NCBI RefSeq assembly: GCF_004768465.1
Contig: NZ_SRMF01000007.1
Coordinates: 110,399 to 174,398, forward strand
DNA from: Natronospirillum operosum
GTDB lineage: Bacteria; Pseudomonadota; Gammaproteobacteria; Pseudomonadales; Natronospirillaceae
Direction of reading: 5' to 3'
Length of the DNA stretch: 64,000 nt
The notes under the pieces: generated by a model
Seen by the model: only the letters and a program-made list of their open reading frames with translations
What the model was told of the DNA's origin: nothing
The model's database searches: none
Position numbers and translations under genes: made by a program
Shown here: positions 23,688-31,109 of the stretch, in pieces
How the letters are laid out: each line of letters starts with the position of its first letter
Numbering within the stretch: the first letter of the stretch is position 1

Positions 23688-24155
23688 TCAGGATTCACGC
23701 AGTTTGCGGCGAACATCCATCAGAATACGGCCATAGTGATTGTGTCCACGCTGGTCACGCCCTCGGCCCCAGAAATAATCGTACTGCGACATTTCCCGAA
23801 TGGGCTTGTCCCCGGTATCCAGCAGGGCGGTCGTGAAATCACCATACTGCTGCAACTGGATATAAAGCGCCCGGGTCATCATCACCAGCCGGACCTGCTT
23901 CCAGTCTGGCCGCGGTCGTTTGAGCCAGCCCCGGCCAATCTTGCGCGCGGCCTTGGCATCCGGCGCCTGCAATATGTCCTGAAAGCGGGGGCGTCCGGGA
24001 TACTTCATGGCCTGATAATAGTGTTCGGCCGTAGGCCATTCGTACCCGTCCAGCTCAAAAGGCCGAGACCCGGTGCAGCCCAGAGGATCTTCCGGGTCCA
24101 GTCGCCAGACCTGAACAAAGGTATGTTCGGGTTCCGGTGATTCGAACAGTGGCAT
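23688..24155 (-). CDS. NADAR-family (YbiA-like) N-glycosidase
   Basis: A 155-residue NADAR protein. Signature segments are FELDGYEWPTAEHYYQAMKY near residues 35-50, the W-P-T-x-E-H-x-x-Q/Y-A motif, followed by DAKAARKIGRGW and a C-terminal YFWGRGRDQRGHNHYGRILMDVRRKL (W-G-x-G...G-x-N-x-x-G-x-x-L-M). The family cleaves ADP-ribose from guanosine or splits riboflavin intermediates; some members act against DarT-type toxins. No toxin partner is adjacent, so this is probably the standalone type. ATG 24155 is chosen over a GTG four codons upstream. Confidence 0.85.
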   Translation of the reverse strand: MPLFESPEPEHTFVQVWRLDPEDPLGCTGSRPFELDGYEWPTAEHYYQAMKYPGRPRFQDILQAPDAKAARKIGRGWLKRPRPDWKQVRLVMMTRALYIQLQQYGDFTTALLDTGDKPIREMSQYDYFWGRGRDQRGHNHYGRILMDVRRKLRES

Positions 24156-24250
24156 ACTGCAGTTCACATTATGGCTTTATTCAGCGTACGAGTGTACCCC
24201 GAGCGGCCGCCCGGGGCGAGTGTTTCAGGATTTGGGATGGCTGACCGACC

Positions 24251-24269
24251 AGGCGCCGGGGTGGCGCCT
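24251..24269. terminator. GC-rich hairpin, possible terminator
   Basis: AGGCGCC and GGCGCCT pair with a 5-nt loop, 22 nt beyond the PhoU-like stop. On the gene's own strand no T-run follows the stem, so termination is uncertain. Confidence 0.3.
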
Positions 24270-24291
24270 TTGACGTCAGTGCAGCGGGCAT

Positions 24292-24960
24292 TTACTCGCC
24301 GGGGAAGAAGTCGAGGTCTTCCAGGTTTCCGGTGACGGCAGTCGCCACATTGCCCAGGTGGGAGGCCACGCGCTTGTAGTGTCGGGCCAGCAGCGAGTAG
24401 GCCACCGCTTCGTGGAACTCGACCGGTTCGTCTTCATTGAGCAGGGATACCACCAGCTTGTCGCACTGGTGGCGCACATCCAGCACCCGGTGAATGACGG
24501 CACGGGCTCTGTCTTCGTCGGAGTCCTTGGTGGCCTGGCTGAGCTCCCCGAACATGTCGTAGATCTCGTCCGAGATGGCATCCAGAGGTTCCTGATAGCG
24601 CGCCACATGGAAGCCCTGCGTATAAAAGGTGCCGACCTCGAATACGTTCTTGCAGTAATCGCCGATGCGCTCCGCATCCTTGGCCACGCTCATCAGCGCC
24701 AGGCCGATGGCGACATCATGGCCCGGGTTGACGGTCAGATGGCGCATGACCTTGCGGCGGATGGACCGCTCCAGATCATTGATGGCACGATCGCGGTCGT
24801 ACAGGGGTTGCTTGACCTCTTCCACCGGCACGGTGCTGAACAGCACGGCGTTGGCCCGGTCAAACATCCAGGCTCCGTGCTCGAGCATCTGAGTCAGGTC
24901 CTCGAACGCGCGATCCAGCGTGTTCTCGGAAGTCAGTGCACTGTAGAGTTGTCGAAACAT
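24292..24960 (-). CDS. PhoU-domain / DUF47-like phosphate-transport accessory protein
   Basis: A 222-residue all-helical protein with two PhoU-like three-helix bundles: LYDRDRAINDLERSIRRKVMRHL, ALMSVAKDAERIGDYCKNVFE (the E/D-x-x-R-I-x-D-x-x-x-N metal-binding motif), and LLARHYKRVASHLGNVATAVTG (the second motif copy). Such proteins bind Fe or Mg clusters and regulate phosphate transporters. It starts 30 bp after the Na/Pi cotransporter stop, so it is surely in that operon and probably modulates its activity. Confidence 0.88.
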   Translation of the reverse strand: MFRQLYSALTSENTLDRAFEDLTQMLEHGAWMFDRANAVLFSTVPVEEVKQPLYDRDRAINDLERSIRRKVMRHLTVNPGHDVAIGLALMSVAKDAERIGDYCKNVFEVGTFYTQGFHVARYQEPLDAISDEIYDMFGELSQATKDSDEDRARAVIHRVLDVRHQCDKLVVSLLNEDEPVEFHEAVAYSLLARHYKRVASHLGNVATAVTGNLEDLDFFPGE

Positions 24961-24990
24961 GAAGAAAACCTCAATTTGAGTCTGCGCTCA

Positions 24991-26196
24991 CTACAGACGA
25001 ATCAGCATTTCAGTAATGGTAATACCCAGCAGCGGAATAACAACGAATACACCGAGCAGGAAGCCGAACGCATAGACGGCCTTGCGTGCTGCCAGCTTGC
25101 CGTACCAGGTGGCGATCCGCATGGGCAGCTTGCGCAGCGGCCACCAGATGGCAGTACCGGTCAGGTTGAAGATGACATGAAACAGAGCCACCGTCATGGC
25201 CGCAGCAATGGGGTTGGCGGTAGCGGCCAGAATACTGGTCACGGTGGTGCCCAGATTGGCCCCCATCATGAACGGCAGCACCCGGCGAATGCGCACTATG
25301 CCTGCACCGGCCAGCGGTACCATCAGGCTGCTGGTAATGGTGCTGGACTGCACCAGCACGGTGGACACCACGCCGATCACATAGGACCGCAGGTCGGTCT
25401 TGAAGAAGTAGGTTCTGAACAGCCCATCCATGTGCCGCAGCAGCGCACCGCGCAGGTTCTTCACCATCATGACCAGGGAGATGAACATCAGCAGCAGACC
25501 GAGACCGGCCACCAGCAAACCGGCGGCGGCAGTTGTCGGCATCAGCCAGGCGCCCAGGTTGTCAAAACCGTAGACCAGCGGGCGGGTAATGACCCTGATC
25601 GGGCTGTCCGGCCGCGCGACTTCTTCCAGGCCAATGACATTGGCCAGGCTGGCTGCCAGTTGTGAAAAAATGCCGCGCCCGGACTCGTGCAGGGCGCCGG
25701 TAATCAGCTCGATCGGGAACACCACAAACACGGTGAGTATATTGAACAGGTCGTGCAGCAGGGCGGCGGTAAAGGAGCGGCGGAAATTGCGTTTGATGCG
25801 GATGTTGGCCAAAGCCACGATCACGCCCGTCACTGCGGTGCCGATGTTGGCCCCCATGATGGCGAAGACGGCCGTACCCAGCGTCATTTCACCCGTGGCC
25901 ACCAGGGTCACAATCAGCGCCGAGGTAAAGGAGGAGCTCTGCACGATCATGGTGACGAACACGCCCGCCATCAGTGCGATGAAGGGGTTCTGCCCGTAGG
26001 CAAACAGCCGTTCCAGAAAGTCGCTTTCGCCGCCGAAAGTGCCGAGACCCGAGCCCAGAATGTTCAGGGCCGCCAGGAACAGATACAGACAGAGCCCGGC
26101 GTAGATGCCACGCATCCAGGCTGGGGTTTCCCGGCTACGTTGGCGGCGGATCAGGGCGAACTTTCCAGATTGCGTTCGCGAGGGTTCAACAGACAT
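24991..26196 (-). CDS. Na+/phosphate cotransporter family protein (NptA/YjbB type)
   Basis: A 401-residue inner-membrane protein with the duplicated Na_Pi_cotrans domain. Each repeat has the Q-S-S motif: VTMIVQSSSFTSALIVTLVA and TVLVQSSTITSSLMVPLAG, followed by GANIGTAVTG and GANLGTTVTS. These segments bind Na+ and phosphate. The C-terminal PhoU domain of longer YjbB proteins is absent and supplied by the next gene. AGGA lies 5 nt before the ATG. Two phosphate-box-like repeats lie 50-110 bp upstream, suggesting PhoB induction under phosphate starvation. Confidence 0.92.
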   Translation of the reverse strand: MSVEPSRTQSGKFALIRRQRSRETPAWMRGIYAGLCLYLFLAALNILGSGLGTFGGESDFLERLFAYGQNPFIALMAGVFVTMIVQSSSFTSALIVTLVATGEMTLGTAVFAIMGANIGTAVTGVIVALANIRIKRNFRRSFTAALLHDLFNILTVFVVFPIELITGALHESGRGIFSQLAASLANVIGLEEVARPDSPIRVITRPLVYGFDNLGAWLMPTTAAAGLLVAGLGLLLMFISLVMMVKNLRGALLRHMDGLFRTYFFKTDLRSYVIGVVSTVLVQSSTITSSLMVPLAGAGIVRIRRVLPFMMGANLGTTVTSILAATANPIAAAMTVALFHVIFNLTGTAIWWPLRKLPMRIATWYGKLAARKAVYAFGFLLGVFVVIPLLGITITEMLIRL

Positions 26197-26245
26197 CTAA
26201 TTCCTGCCCTGTGACTGGGAAGCGCGGTCAAAAAGTTGCGGTATG

Positions 26246-26263
26246 ATGACACTAATGTGACAA
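26246..26263 (-). promoter_or_regulatory. Candidate Pho box (proximal)
   Basis: On the - strand TTGTCAC-ATTA-GTGTCAT has the 7-4-7 architecture of the PhoB site (two CTGTCAT repeats). It is 49 bp upstream of the Na/Pi transporter start. Confidence 0.55.
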
Positions 26264-26286
26264 CGCGGCTACCCTAGCGCCCCTGT

Positions 26287-26304
26287 GTGACAGTTTTGTG
26301 ACAG
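26287..26304 (-). promoter_or_regulatory. Candidate Pho box (distal)
   Basis: On the - strand CTGTCAC-AAAA-CTGTCAC matches the PhoB consensus at 6 of 7 positions in each repeat, with the correct 4-bp spacer. It is 41 bp from the proximal box, about four helical turns, on the same strand. Confidence 0.65.
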
Positions 26305-26313
26305 GCTGTCATA

Positions 26314-27156
26314 TCAGTGAATATTCAGGCGGTCACAGAGCTGCAGATTGATCTCTGCCTGGTTCATGGAATAGAAGTGCAGACCGGGCGCACCATTGCT
26401 CAGGAGGTCCTCGCACAGGCGTGATACCACATCCAGTCCGAAGGCCCGAATGCTGTCGGCATCGTCGGCGTAGGCTTCCAGTTGCCTGCGCATCCAGCGC
26501 GGTATTTCGGCCCCGCACGAATCGCTGAAGCGGGCCAGTTTGCTGTAGTTGGTGATCGGCATGATGCCCGGCACAATCGGAATATTGCAGCCCAGCGCCC
26601 GTACCTTCTCGACAAAGTGGAAGTAGGCTTCTGCATTGTAGAAATACTGGGTGATGGCCGAGTCCGCACCCTGTTCGGCCTTGTGCACGAAATTGCGGAT
26701 GTCGGCATCCAGGCTGGCGGCCTGCGGATGCATCTCCGGGTAGGCAGCCACCTCCAGATGGAAGGCATCGCCATAGTGCTCGCGAATGAACGCGACCAGG
26801 TCGCTGGCATAGCGGAAATCACCGCCGGTGGAGCCCCCCATGCCGGAGGGCAGATCACCGCGCAGAGTGACGATGCGCTTGACGCCGTGCGCCTTGTAGC
26901 GCTGCAGCAGGTAGTGCAGCGTGTCCGCAGTGGAACCGATGCAGCTCAGGTGCGGCGCCGTGGGAATGCCCTTGGCATGCAGGCCCAGCACGGTGTTGAT
27001 GGTCCGCTCCTGCGTCGAGCCGCCGGCACCATAGGTGACGGAGAAGAACTCCGGATGGCGCTCGCTGAGGGCGTCATGGACCTTGTCCAGCTTCGCCAGC
27101 CCTTCTTCCGTCTTGGGCGGGAAAAACTCGAAGCTGATGGGGGTTTTCGGGTTCAC
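26314..27156 (-). CDS. metF: 5,10-methylenetetrahydrofolate reductase
   Basis: A 280-residue FAD-dependent TIM-barrel enzyme reducing methylene-THF to methyl-THF for methionine synthesis. Hallmarks: SFEFFPPKTEEG (catalytic Glu near residue 10), VTYGAGGSTQERT, RGDLP (Asp contacting the flavin), ITQYFYNAEAYFHFV (Gln binding folate) and VPGIMPITNYSKLARFSDSCGAEIPRW. It is 103 bp downstream of ahcY, on the same strand, and belongs to the SAM-cycle gene block. The length matches bacterial MetF without a regulatory domain. Confidence 0.97.
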   Translation of the reverse strand: MNPKTPISFEFFPPKTEEGLAKLDKVHDALSERHPEFFSVTYGAGGSTQERTINTVLGLHAKGIPTAPHLSCIGSTADTLHYLLQRYKAHGVKRIVTLRGDLPSGMGGSTGGDFRYASDLVAFIREHYGDAFHLEVAAYPEMHPQAASLDADIRNFVHKAEQGADSAITQYFYNAEAYFHFVEKVRALGCNIPIVPGIMPITNYSKLARFSDSCGAEIPRWMRRQLEAYADDADSIRAFGLDVVSRLCEDLLSNGAPGLHFYSMNQAEINLQLCDRLNIH

Positions 27157-27198
27157 GGATATAGGTTCCTTGCGTTCAGTGGCTGCTTTCGCGGGTCA

Positions 27199-27226
27199 AC
27201 AGTTAACAGTCGACAGTCGACAGTTG
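27199..27226. repeat. Four-copy imperfect 7-bp tandem repeat (ACAGTYR)
   Basis: ACAGTTA, ACAGTCG, ACAGTCG and ACAGTTG follow each other without gaps between ahcY and metF. With the flanking GTCA and CTG the block is partly self-complementary (GTCAAC...GTTGAC). Confidence 0.7.
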
Positions 27227-27259
27227 ACTGCTGCCCGTCCGATGCCTTCGCAGCCGGGA

Positions 27260-28660
27260 TCAGTATTTGTAGTCAGCCGGTTTGAACGGCCCTTCCACCG
27301 GCACGTTGATGTACTGGGCCTGCTCCGGTGTCAGCCGGGTGATGACGCCGCCAAAGCCGCGTACCATCTCCGCCGCGACTTCCTCGTCCAGCTTCTTCGG
27401 CAGCACCTTCACGTACAGGTTGTCCGACTTCTGGTCGGCCGGCAGGTCGGCAAACTTCTGCTCGAACAGGTACATCTGGGCCAGCACCTGGTTGGCAAAG
27501 GAGCCATCCATGATGCGGCTCGGGTGACCCGTCGCATTGCCCAGATTCACCAGCCGGCCCTCGGCCAGCAGAATCAGGAAGTCGTTCTTGTCGTCGCTGC
27601 GGTAGATCTTGTGCACCTGCGGCTTGATCTCTTCCCAGCGCCAGTTGTCGCGCATGAATCTGGTATCGATCTCGTTGTCGAAGTGACCGATATTGCACAC
27701 CACCGCAGTGGGCTTCAGTGCCGCCAGCATGTGCCGGTCACACACATTGGTGTTGCCGGTGGTGGTCACCAGCAGATCTGTATTGCCCAGCACCTCGGTG
27801 TTGATGCTGTTGGCCGTGCCATCACTGATGCCGTTGCGGTAGGGAGATACCACCTCGAAGCCGTCCATGCAGGCCTGCATGGCACAGATCGGGTCCACCT
27901 CGGTGATCTTGACGATCATGCCTTCCTGCCGCAGCGAGGCTGCCGAGCCCTTGCCCACATCGCCATAACCGATCACCAGTGCCTTCTTGCCCGCCAGCAG
28001 GTGGTCGGTGCCGCGCTTGATGGCGTCATTCAGCGAGTGACGGCAACCGTACTTGTTGTCGTTCTTCGACTTGGTGACCGCGTCGTTGACATTGATGGCC
28101 GGTACTTTCAGCTCGCCCTTGTTCAGCATGTCCAGCAGACGATGCACACCTGTGGTGGTTTCCTCGGAGATGCCGTGAATCTGGTCCAGCAGCTCGGGGA
28201 ACTTGCTGTGCACCATCTCGGTCAGGTCACCGCCGTCATCAAGAATCAGGTTGGCGTCCCAGAGGCCCTGGCTGCCCTTGTGATCACGGATGGTCTGCTC
28301 AATGCACCACAGGAACTCCTCCTCCGTCTCGCCCTTCCAGGCGAACACCGGGATGCCGGCGGCCGCAATGGCGGCGGCGGCGTGATCCTGCGTCGAGAAG
28401 ATATTGCACGACGACCAGCGCACTTCGGCGCCCAGATCCACCAGGGTCTCGATCAGCACGGCGGTCTGGATGGTCATGTGAATGCAGCCCATGATGCGCG
28501 CGCCTTTCAGCGGCTGCTCGGCACGGTATTTTTCGCGCAGCGCCATCAGTGCCGGCATTTCGGTTTCGGCGATATCGATTTCCGCCCGGCCGTAGTCGGC
28601 CAGCGAGATGTCGGCGACCTTGTAGTCGTCGAACTGTTGAGTCTGTGCTGCTGTGGTCAT
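27260..28660 (-). CDS. ahcY: S-adenosyl-L-homocysteine hydrolase
   Basis: A 466-residue NAD-dependent enzyme that splits SAH into adenosine and homocysteine. The NAD fold motif [13 protein letters not shown] is intact, as are [16 protein letters not shown], the substrate segment [26 protein letters not shown] and the C-terminal FKPADYKY whose Lys and Tyr reach the NAD of the neighbouring subunit. The length fits the long bacterial form with the roughly 40-residue insert. It lies in the SAM-cycle block between metK and metF. No SAH riboswitch pattern was seen in the leader. Confidence 0.97.
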   Translation of the reverse strand: MTTAAQTQQFDDYKVADISLADYGRAEIDIAETEMPALMALREKYRAEQPLKGARIMGCIHMTIQTAVLIETLVDLGAEVRWSSCNIFSTQDHAAAAIAAAGIPVFAWKGETEEEFLWCIEQTIRDHKGSQGLWDANLILDDGGDLTEMVHSKFPELLDQIHGISEETTTGVHRLLDMLNKGELKVPAINVNDAVTKSKNDNKYGCRHSLNDAIKRGTDHLLAGKKALVIGYGDVGKGSAASLRQEGMIVKITEVDPICAMQACMDGFEVVSPYRNGISDGTANSINTEVLGNTDLLVTTTGNTNVCDRHMLAALKPTAVVCNIGHFDNEIDTRFMRDNWRWEEIKPQVHKIYRSDDKNDFLILLAEGRLVNLGNATGHPSRIMDGSFANQVLAQMYLFEQKFADLPADQKSDNLYVKVLPKKLDEEVAAEMVRGFGGVITRLTPEQAQYINVPVEGPFKPADYKY

Positions 28661-28715
28661 GGTGTTCTACCTTTCATGTATTCGTGAATGTGTCGGGGCC
28701 AGGTGTTGTGCCTCA

Positions 28716-28859
28716 TCTGTAGGCTGCGGCCCCAGATCGTGCCTCATTTGTAGGCTGTGGCCCTTGGCCACGCATGCGTGAGCAAGGCTCACAGCCTACA
28801 GACGACGCCATATTCTTGTGGCTGCTTTCTTGATGCGTGAGCAAGGCTCACAGCCTACA
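28716..28859. repeat. Dispersed palindromic repeat cluster (family A: GTAGGCTGTGGCC)
   Basis: Copies of GTAGGCTG(T/C)GGCC occur at about 28719 and 28750. The second continues through GGCCCTTGGCCACGCATGCGTGAG to an inverted CTCACAGCCTACA, forming a long hairpin. A further inverted arm ATGCGTGAGCAAGGCTCACAG...CCTACA spans 28833-28859 and covers the last bases of metK, including its TAG stop. Related copies are at 41.6 kb and 45.06 kb. It behaves like a REP/BIME element. Confidence 0.75.
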
Positions 28860-30021
28860 GCCCCGCCGCGGCGCGCAGCGCCTCGGCCTTGTCTGTCTTT
28901 TCCCAGGTAAACTCGGGCAGTTCGCGGCCGAAGTGGCCGTAGGCTGCCGTCTTGCGATAGATCGGTCGGCGCAGATCCAGCATGGCAATGATGCCGCCCG
29001 GGCGCAGGTCGAAGTGATCGCGCACAATGGTGGCGATGGTGTCTTCGCTCACCTTGTGGGTGCCGAAGGTGTTGATCGAAATGGAGGTCGGCTCGGCCAC
29101 ACCAATGGCATAGGAGATCTGAATCTCGCACTTGTCGGCCAGGCCGGCCGCGACAATGTTCTTGGCCACATAGCGGCCCGCATAGGCGGCCGAGCGGTCG
29201 ACCTTGGACGGGTCCTTGCCGGAGAACGCGCCGCCGCCGTGGCGGGCCATACCCCCATAGGTATCGACAATGATCTTGCGTCCGGTCAGGCCGCAGTCAC
29301 CCACCGGCCCGCCGATAATGAACTGCCCGGTCGGGTTGATGTGGTACAGCGTGTCCTTGTGCAGCCACTCCGCCGGCAGTACCGGCTTCAGGATTTCCTC
29401 CATCACGGCTTCACGCAGTTCCGCCTGGCTAATGTCCGGGTCATGCTGGGTCGACAGCACCACGGCATCGACCGCCACCGGCTTGCCGTTTTCGTAGCGC
29501 AGCGTGACCTGGCTCTTGGCATCCGGACGCAGCCATTTCAGGGTGCCGTTCTTGCGCAGCTCGGCCTGCTTCTGCACCAGTCGGTGCGAGTAGGTCAGGG
29601 CGGCCGGCATCAGCACCTCGGTCTCATTGGTGGCATAGCCGAACATCAGACCCTGGTCACCGGCACCCAGCTCCTTCCGGGATTCGTCGTTCTCGTCCAC
29701 GCCCATGGCAATGTCGGACGACTGCTTGCCGATCGCGTTCAGCACCGCACAGCTGGCGCCGTCGAAACCGAGATCGGAATCGTCGTAGCCGATGTCCAGA
29801 ATGACGTCGCGCACGATGTCTTCCAGATCAACATAGGTCGAGGTGCGGACTTCGCCGGCAATAACGGCCATGCCGGTCTTGACCAGGGTTTCCACCGCGA
29901 CACGGGCCTGGGGGTCATCCTTGATGATGGCATCCAGAATGGCGTCGCTGATCTGATCGGCCATCTTGTCGGGATGGCCCTCGGATACGGATTCGGAGGT
30001 AAAAAGGGTGTACTCGCTCAT
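28855..30021 (-). CDS. metK: S-adenosylmethionine synthetase
   Basis: A 388-residue enzyme making SAM from methionine and ATP. Diagnostic segments are [22 protein letters not shown] (GHPDK, ATP site), [12 protein letters not shown] and [23 protein letters not shown] (phosphate-binding loop). The length and all motifs are normal. It starts 6 bp after the stop of the upstream ArsR-methyltransferase regulator, so these two form an operon. Its stop codon lies inside a dispersed palindromic repeat. Confidence 0.97.
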   Translation of the reverse strand: MSEYTLFTSESVSEGHPDKMADQISDAILDAIIKDDPQARVAVETLVKTGMAVIAGEVRTSTYVDLEDIVRDVILDIGYDDSDLGFDGASCAVLNAIGKQSSDIAMGVDENDESRKELGAGDQGLMFGYATNETEVLMPAALTYSHRLVQKQAELRKNGTLKWLRPDAKSQVTLRYENGKPVAVDAVVLSTQHDPDISQAELREAVMEEILKPVLPAEWLHKDTLYHINPTGQFIIGGPVGDCGLTGRKIIVDTYGGMARHGGGAFSGKDPSKVDRSAAYAGRYVAKNIVAAGLADKCEIQISYAIGVAEPTSISINTFGTHKVSEDTIATIVRDHFDLRPGGIIAMLDLRRPIYRKTAAYGHFGRELPEFTWEKTDKAEALRAAAGL

Positions 30022-30027
30022 TGCACG

Positions 30028-31017
30028 CTATCCTTCTGCTTGCTCATTCGGAAGCCTGCCGGCGTGTTTGCGCCACAGCAGGCATTGAACCTGAAAACCA
30101 TTACGCAGCGCCGTCACACTGTGGCGCTCCAGTGAGAGCCCGGCCTCGGTGGCCCAGGCGTCCAGTTCGGCCTGATCAAAACCCAGCCACTGGTCACCGC
30201 AGTGTTCGCGCGCCCAGCCCTGTTCATGTCGACACAGATCAGTCACCAGCAGGTAGCCACCGGACCGCAGCGCGGCACCGGCGCGGCGCAATTCTTCCCC
30301 CGGGGTCGGAATGTGGTGCAGCACCATGTTGTAGACCAGCAGGTCGGGGGCCTGGGAATACGTCGTCAGCCACTGTTGCAGATCCCCGTGCAGAAAATGA
30401 ATCCGCGCGTCGTTCTGATAGCGAGCCCGGGCCTGCTCCAGCAGTTCGGCGGAAATATCGACTGCATCCACACGCTCGAAGCGCTGGCTCAGCGCAGCCA
30501 GAAACTCGCCCAGCCCCGGCCCGACCTCCAGTGCGTGCCCGCTGCCGGTATCGACTTCATCCAGCAACGCCAGTGCCTGCTCCGCATATTGCGGATACTC
30601 GGCAATCAGATCCTGACGCTCGCGGAAATCGGTGGCATGACGGGCGAAGAAGGCCCGTGCCTGCTCCTGCCGTTCGGCCTCGATGCTCTGCTGCCGGGTC
30701 GCCAGATCATCCGGCAGCGACCATTGATCCAGGGTGGCAAACACGGTCTGCACCCAGGGTTCCGGTGCCGGCTGGCGCTGATAGAAGATGGAATTGCCTT
30801 CCCGCCGCTGGGTTACCAGGCCGGCGCGCGACAGTATTTTGAGGTGGTGACTCAGGCGCGACTGCTGAATATCCAGCAACTGGCTGAGCTCGAGCACACC
30901 GTATGACTGCTGGCGCAGCGCCCGAAGAATCAGCAGGCGCAGCGGGTCGGCCGTGGCCTTGAGGTGCTGCGCCCAGCTGTCATAGGGGGAGGCGTTGGAG
31001 GAGGAAATTACCGTCAT
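30028..31017 (-). CDS. ArsR-type regulator fused to a SAM-dependent methyltransferase domain (SAM-cycle regulator)
   Basis: A 329-residue protein. Residues about 15-95 form an ArsR winged helix (LKATADPLRLLILRALRQQSYGVLELSQLLDIQQSRLSHHLKILSRAGLV). Residues about 145-300 form a class I methyltransferase fold with ALEVGPGLGEFLAAL (motif I) and LVYNMVLHHIPTPGEELRRAGAALRSGGYLLVTD. It sits immediately before metK and behind a long palindrome, so it is probably a repressor that senses SAM or SAH through the methyltransferase fold, functionally like SahR. That role is inferred from fold plus context. ATG 31017 is preferred to the GTG six codons upstream. Confidence 0.85.
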   Translation of the reverse strand: MTVISSSNASPYDSWAQHLKATADPLRLLILRALRQQSYGVLELSQLLDIQQSRLSHHLKILSRAGLVTQRREGNSIFYQRQPAPEPWVQTVFATLDQWSLPDDLATRQQSIEAERQEQARAFFARHATDFRERQDLIAEYPQYAEQALALLDEVDTGSGHALEVGPGLGEFLAALSQRFERVDAVDISAELLEQARARYQNDARIHFLHGDLQQWLTTYSQAPDLLVYNMVLHHIPTPGEELRRAGAALRSGGYLLVTDLCRHEQGWAREHCGDQWLGFDQAELDAWATEAGLSLERHSVTALRNGFQVQCLLWRKHAGRLPNEQAEG

Positions 31018-31055
31018 GGGCCACAGTCTAGTCACCGACCGGGCAGAGTCAAGAA

Positions 31056-31079
31056 CTATATCAAAAAACTTTGATATAG
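31056..31079. promoter_or_regulatory. Perfect 10-bp-arm palindrome, probable operator of the SAM-cycle operon
   Basis: CTATATCAAA and TTTGATATAG are perfect arms around AAAC, 38 bp upstream of the regulator start. The dyad resembles the ATATCA...TGATAT sites of ArsR-type SAM-cycle regulators. It likely controls the regulator-metK operon. Confidence 0.7.
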
Positions 31080-31109
31080 ATTACATGACGGATTTTCAGG
31101 CCGTTCCCC

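Noticed and set aside
27035-28687. 550-aa frame opposite ahcY
   Set aside because: Shadow of ahcY, which has all catalytic motifs.
28661-28715. SAH riboswitch before ahcY
   Set aside because: The leader lacks the conserved core of that RNA; only repeats and a simple ribosome site are seen.
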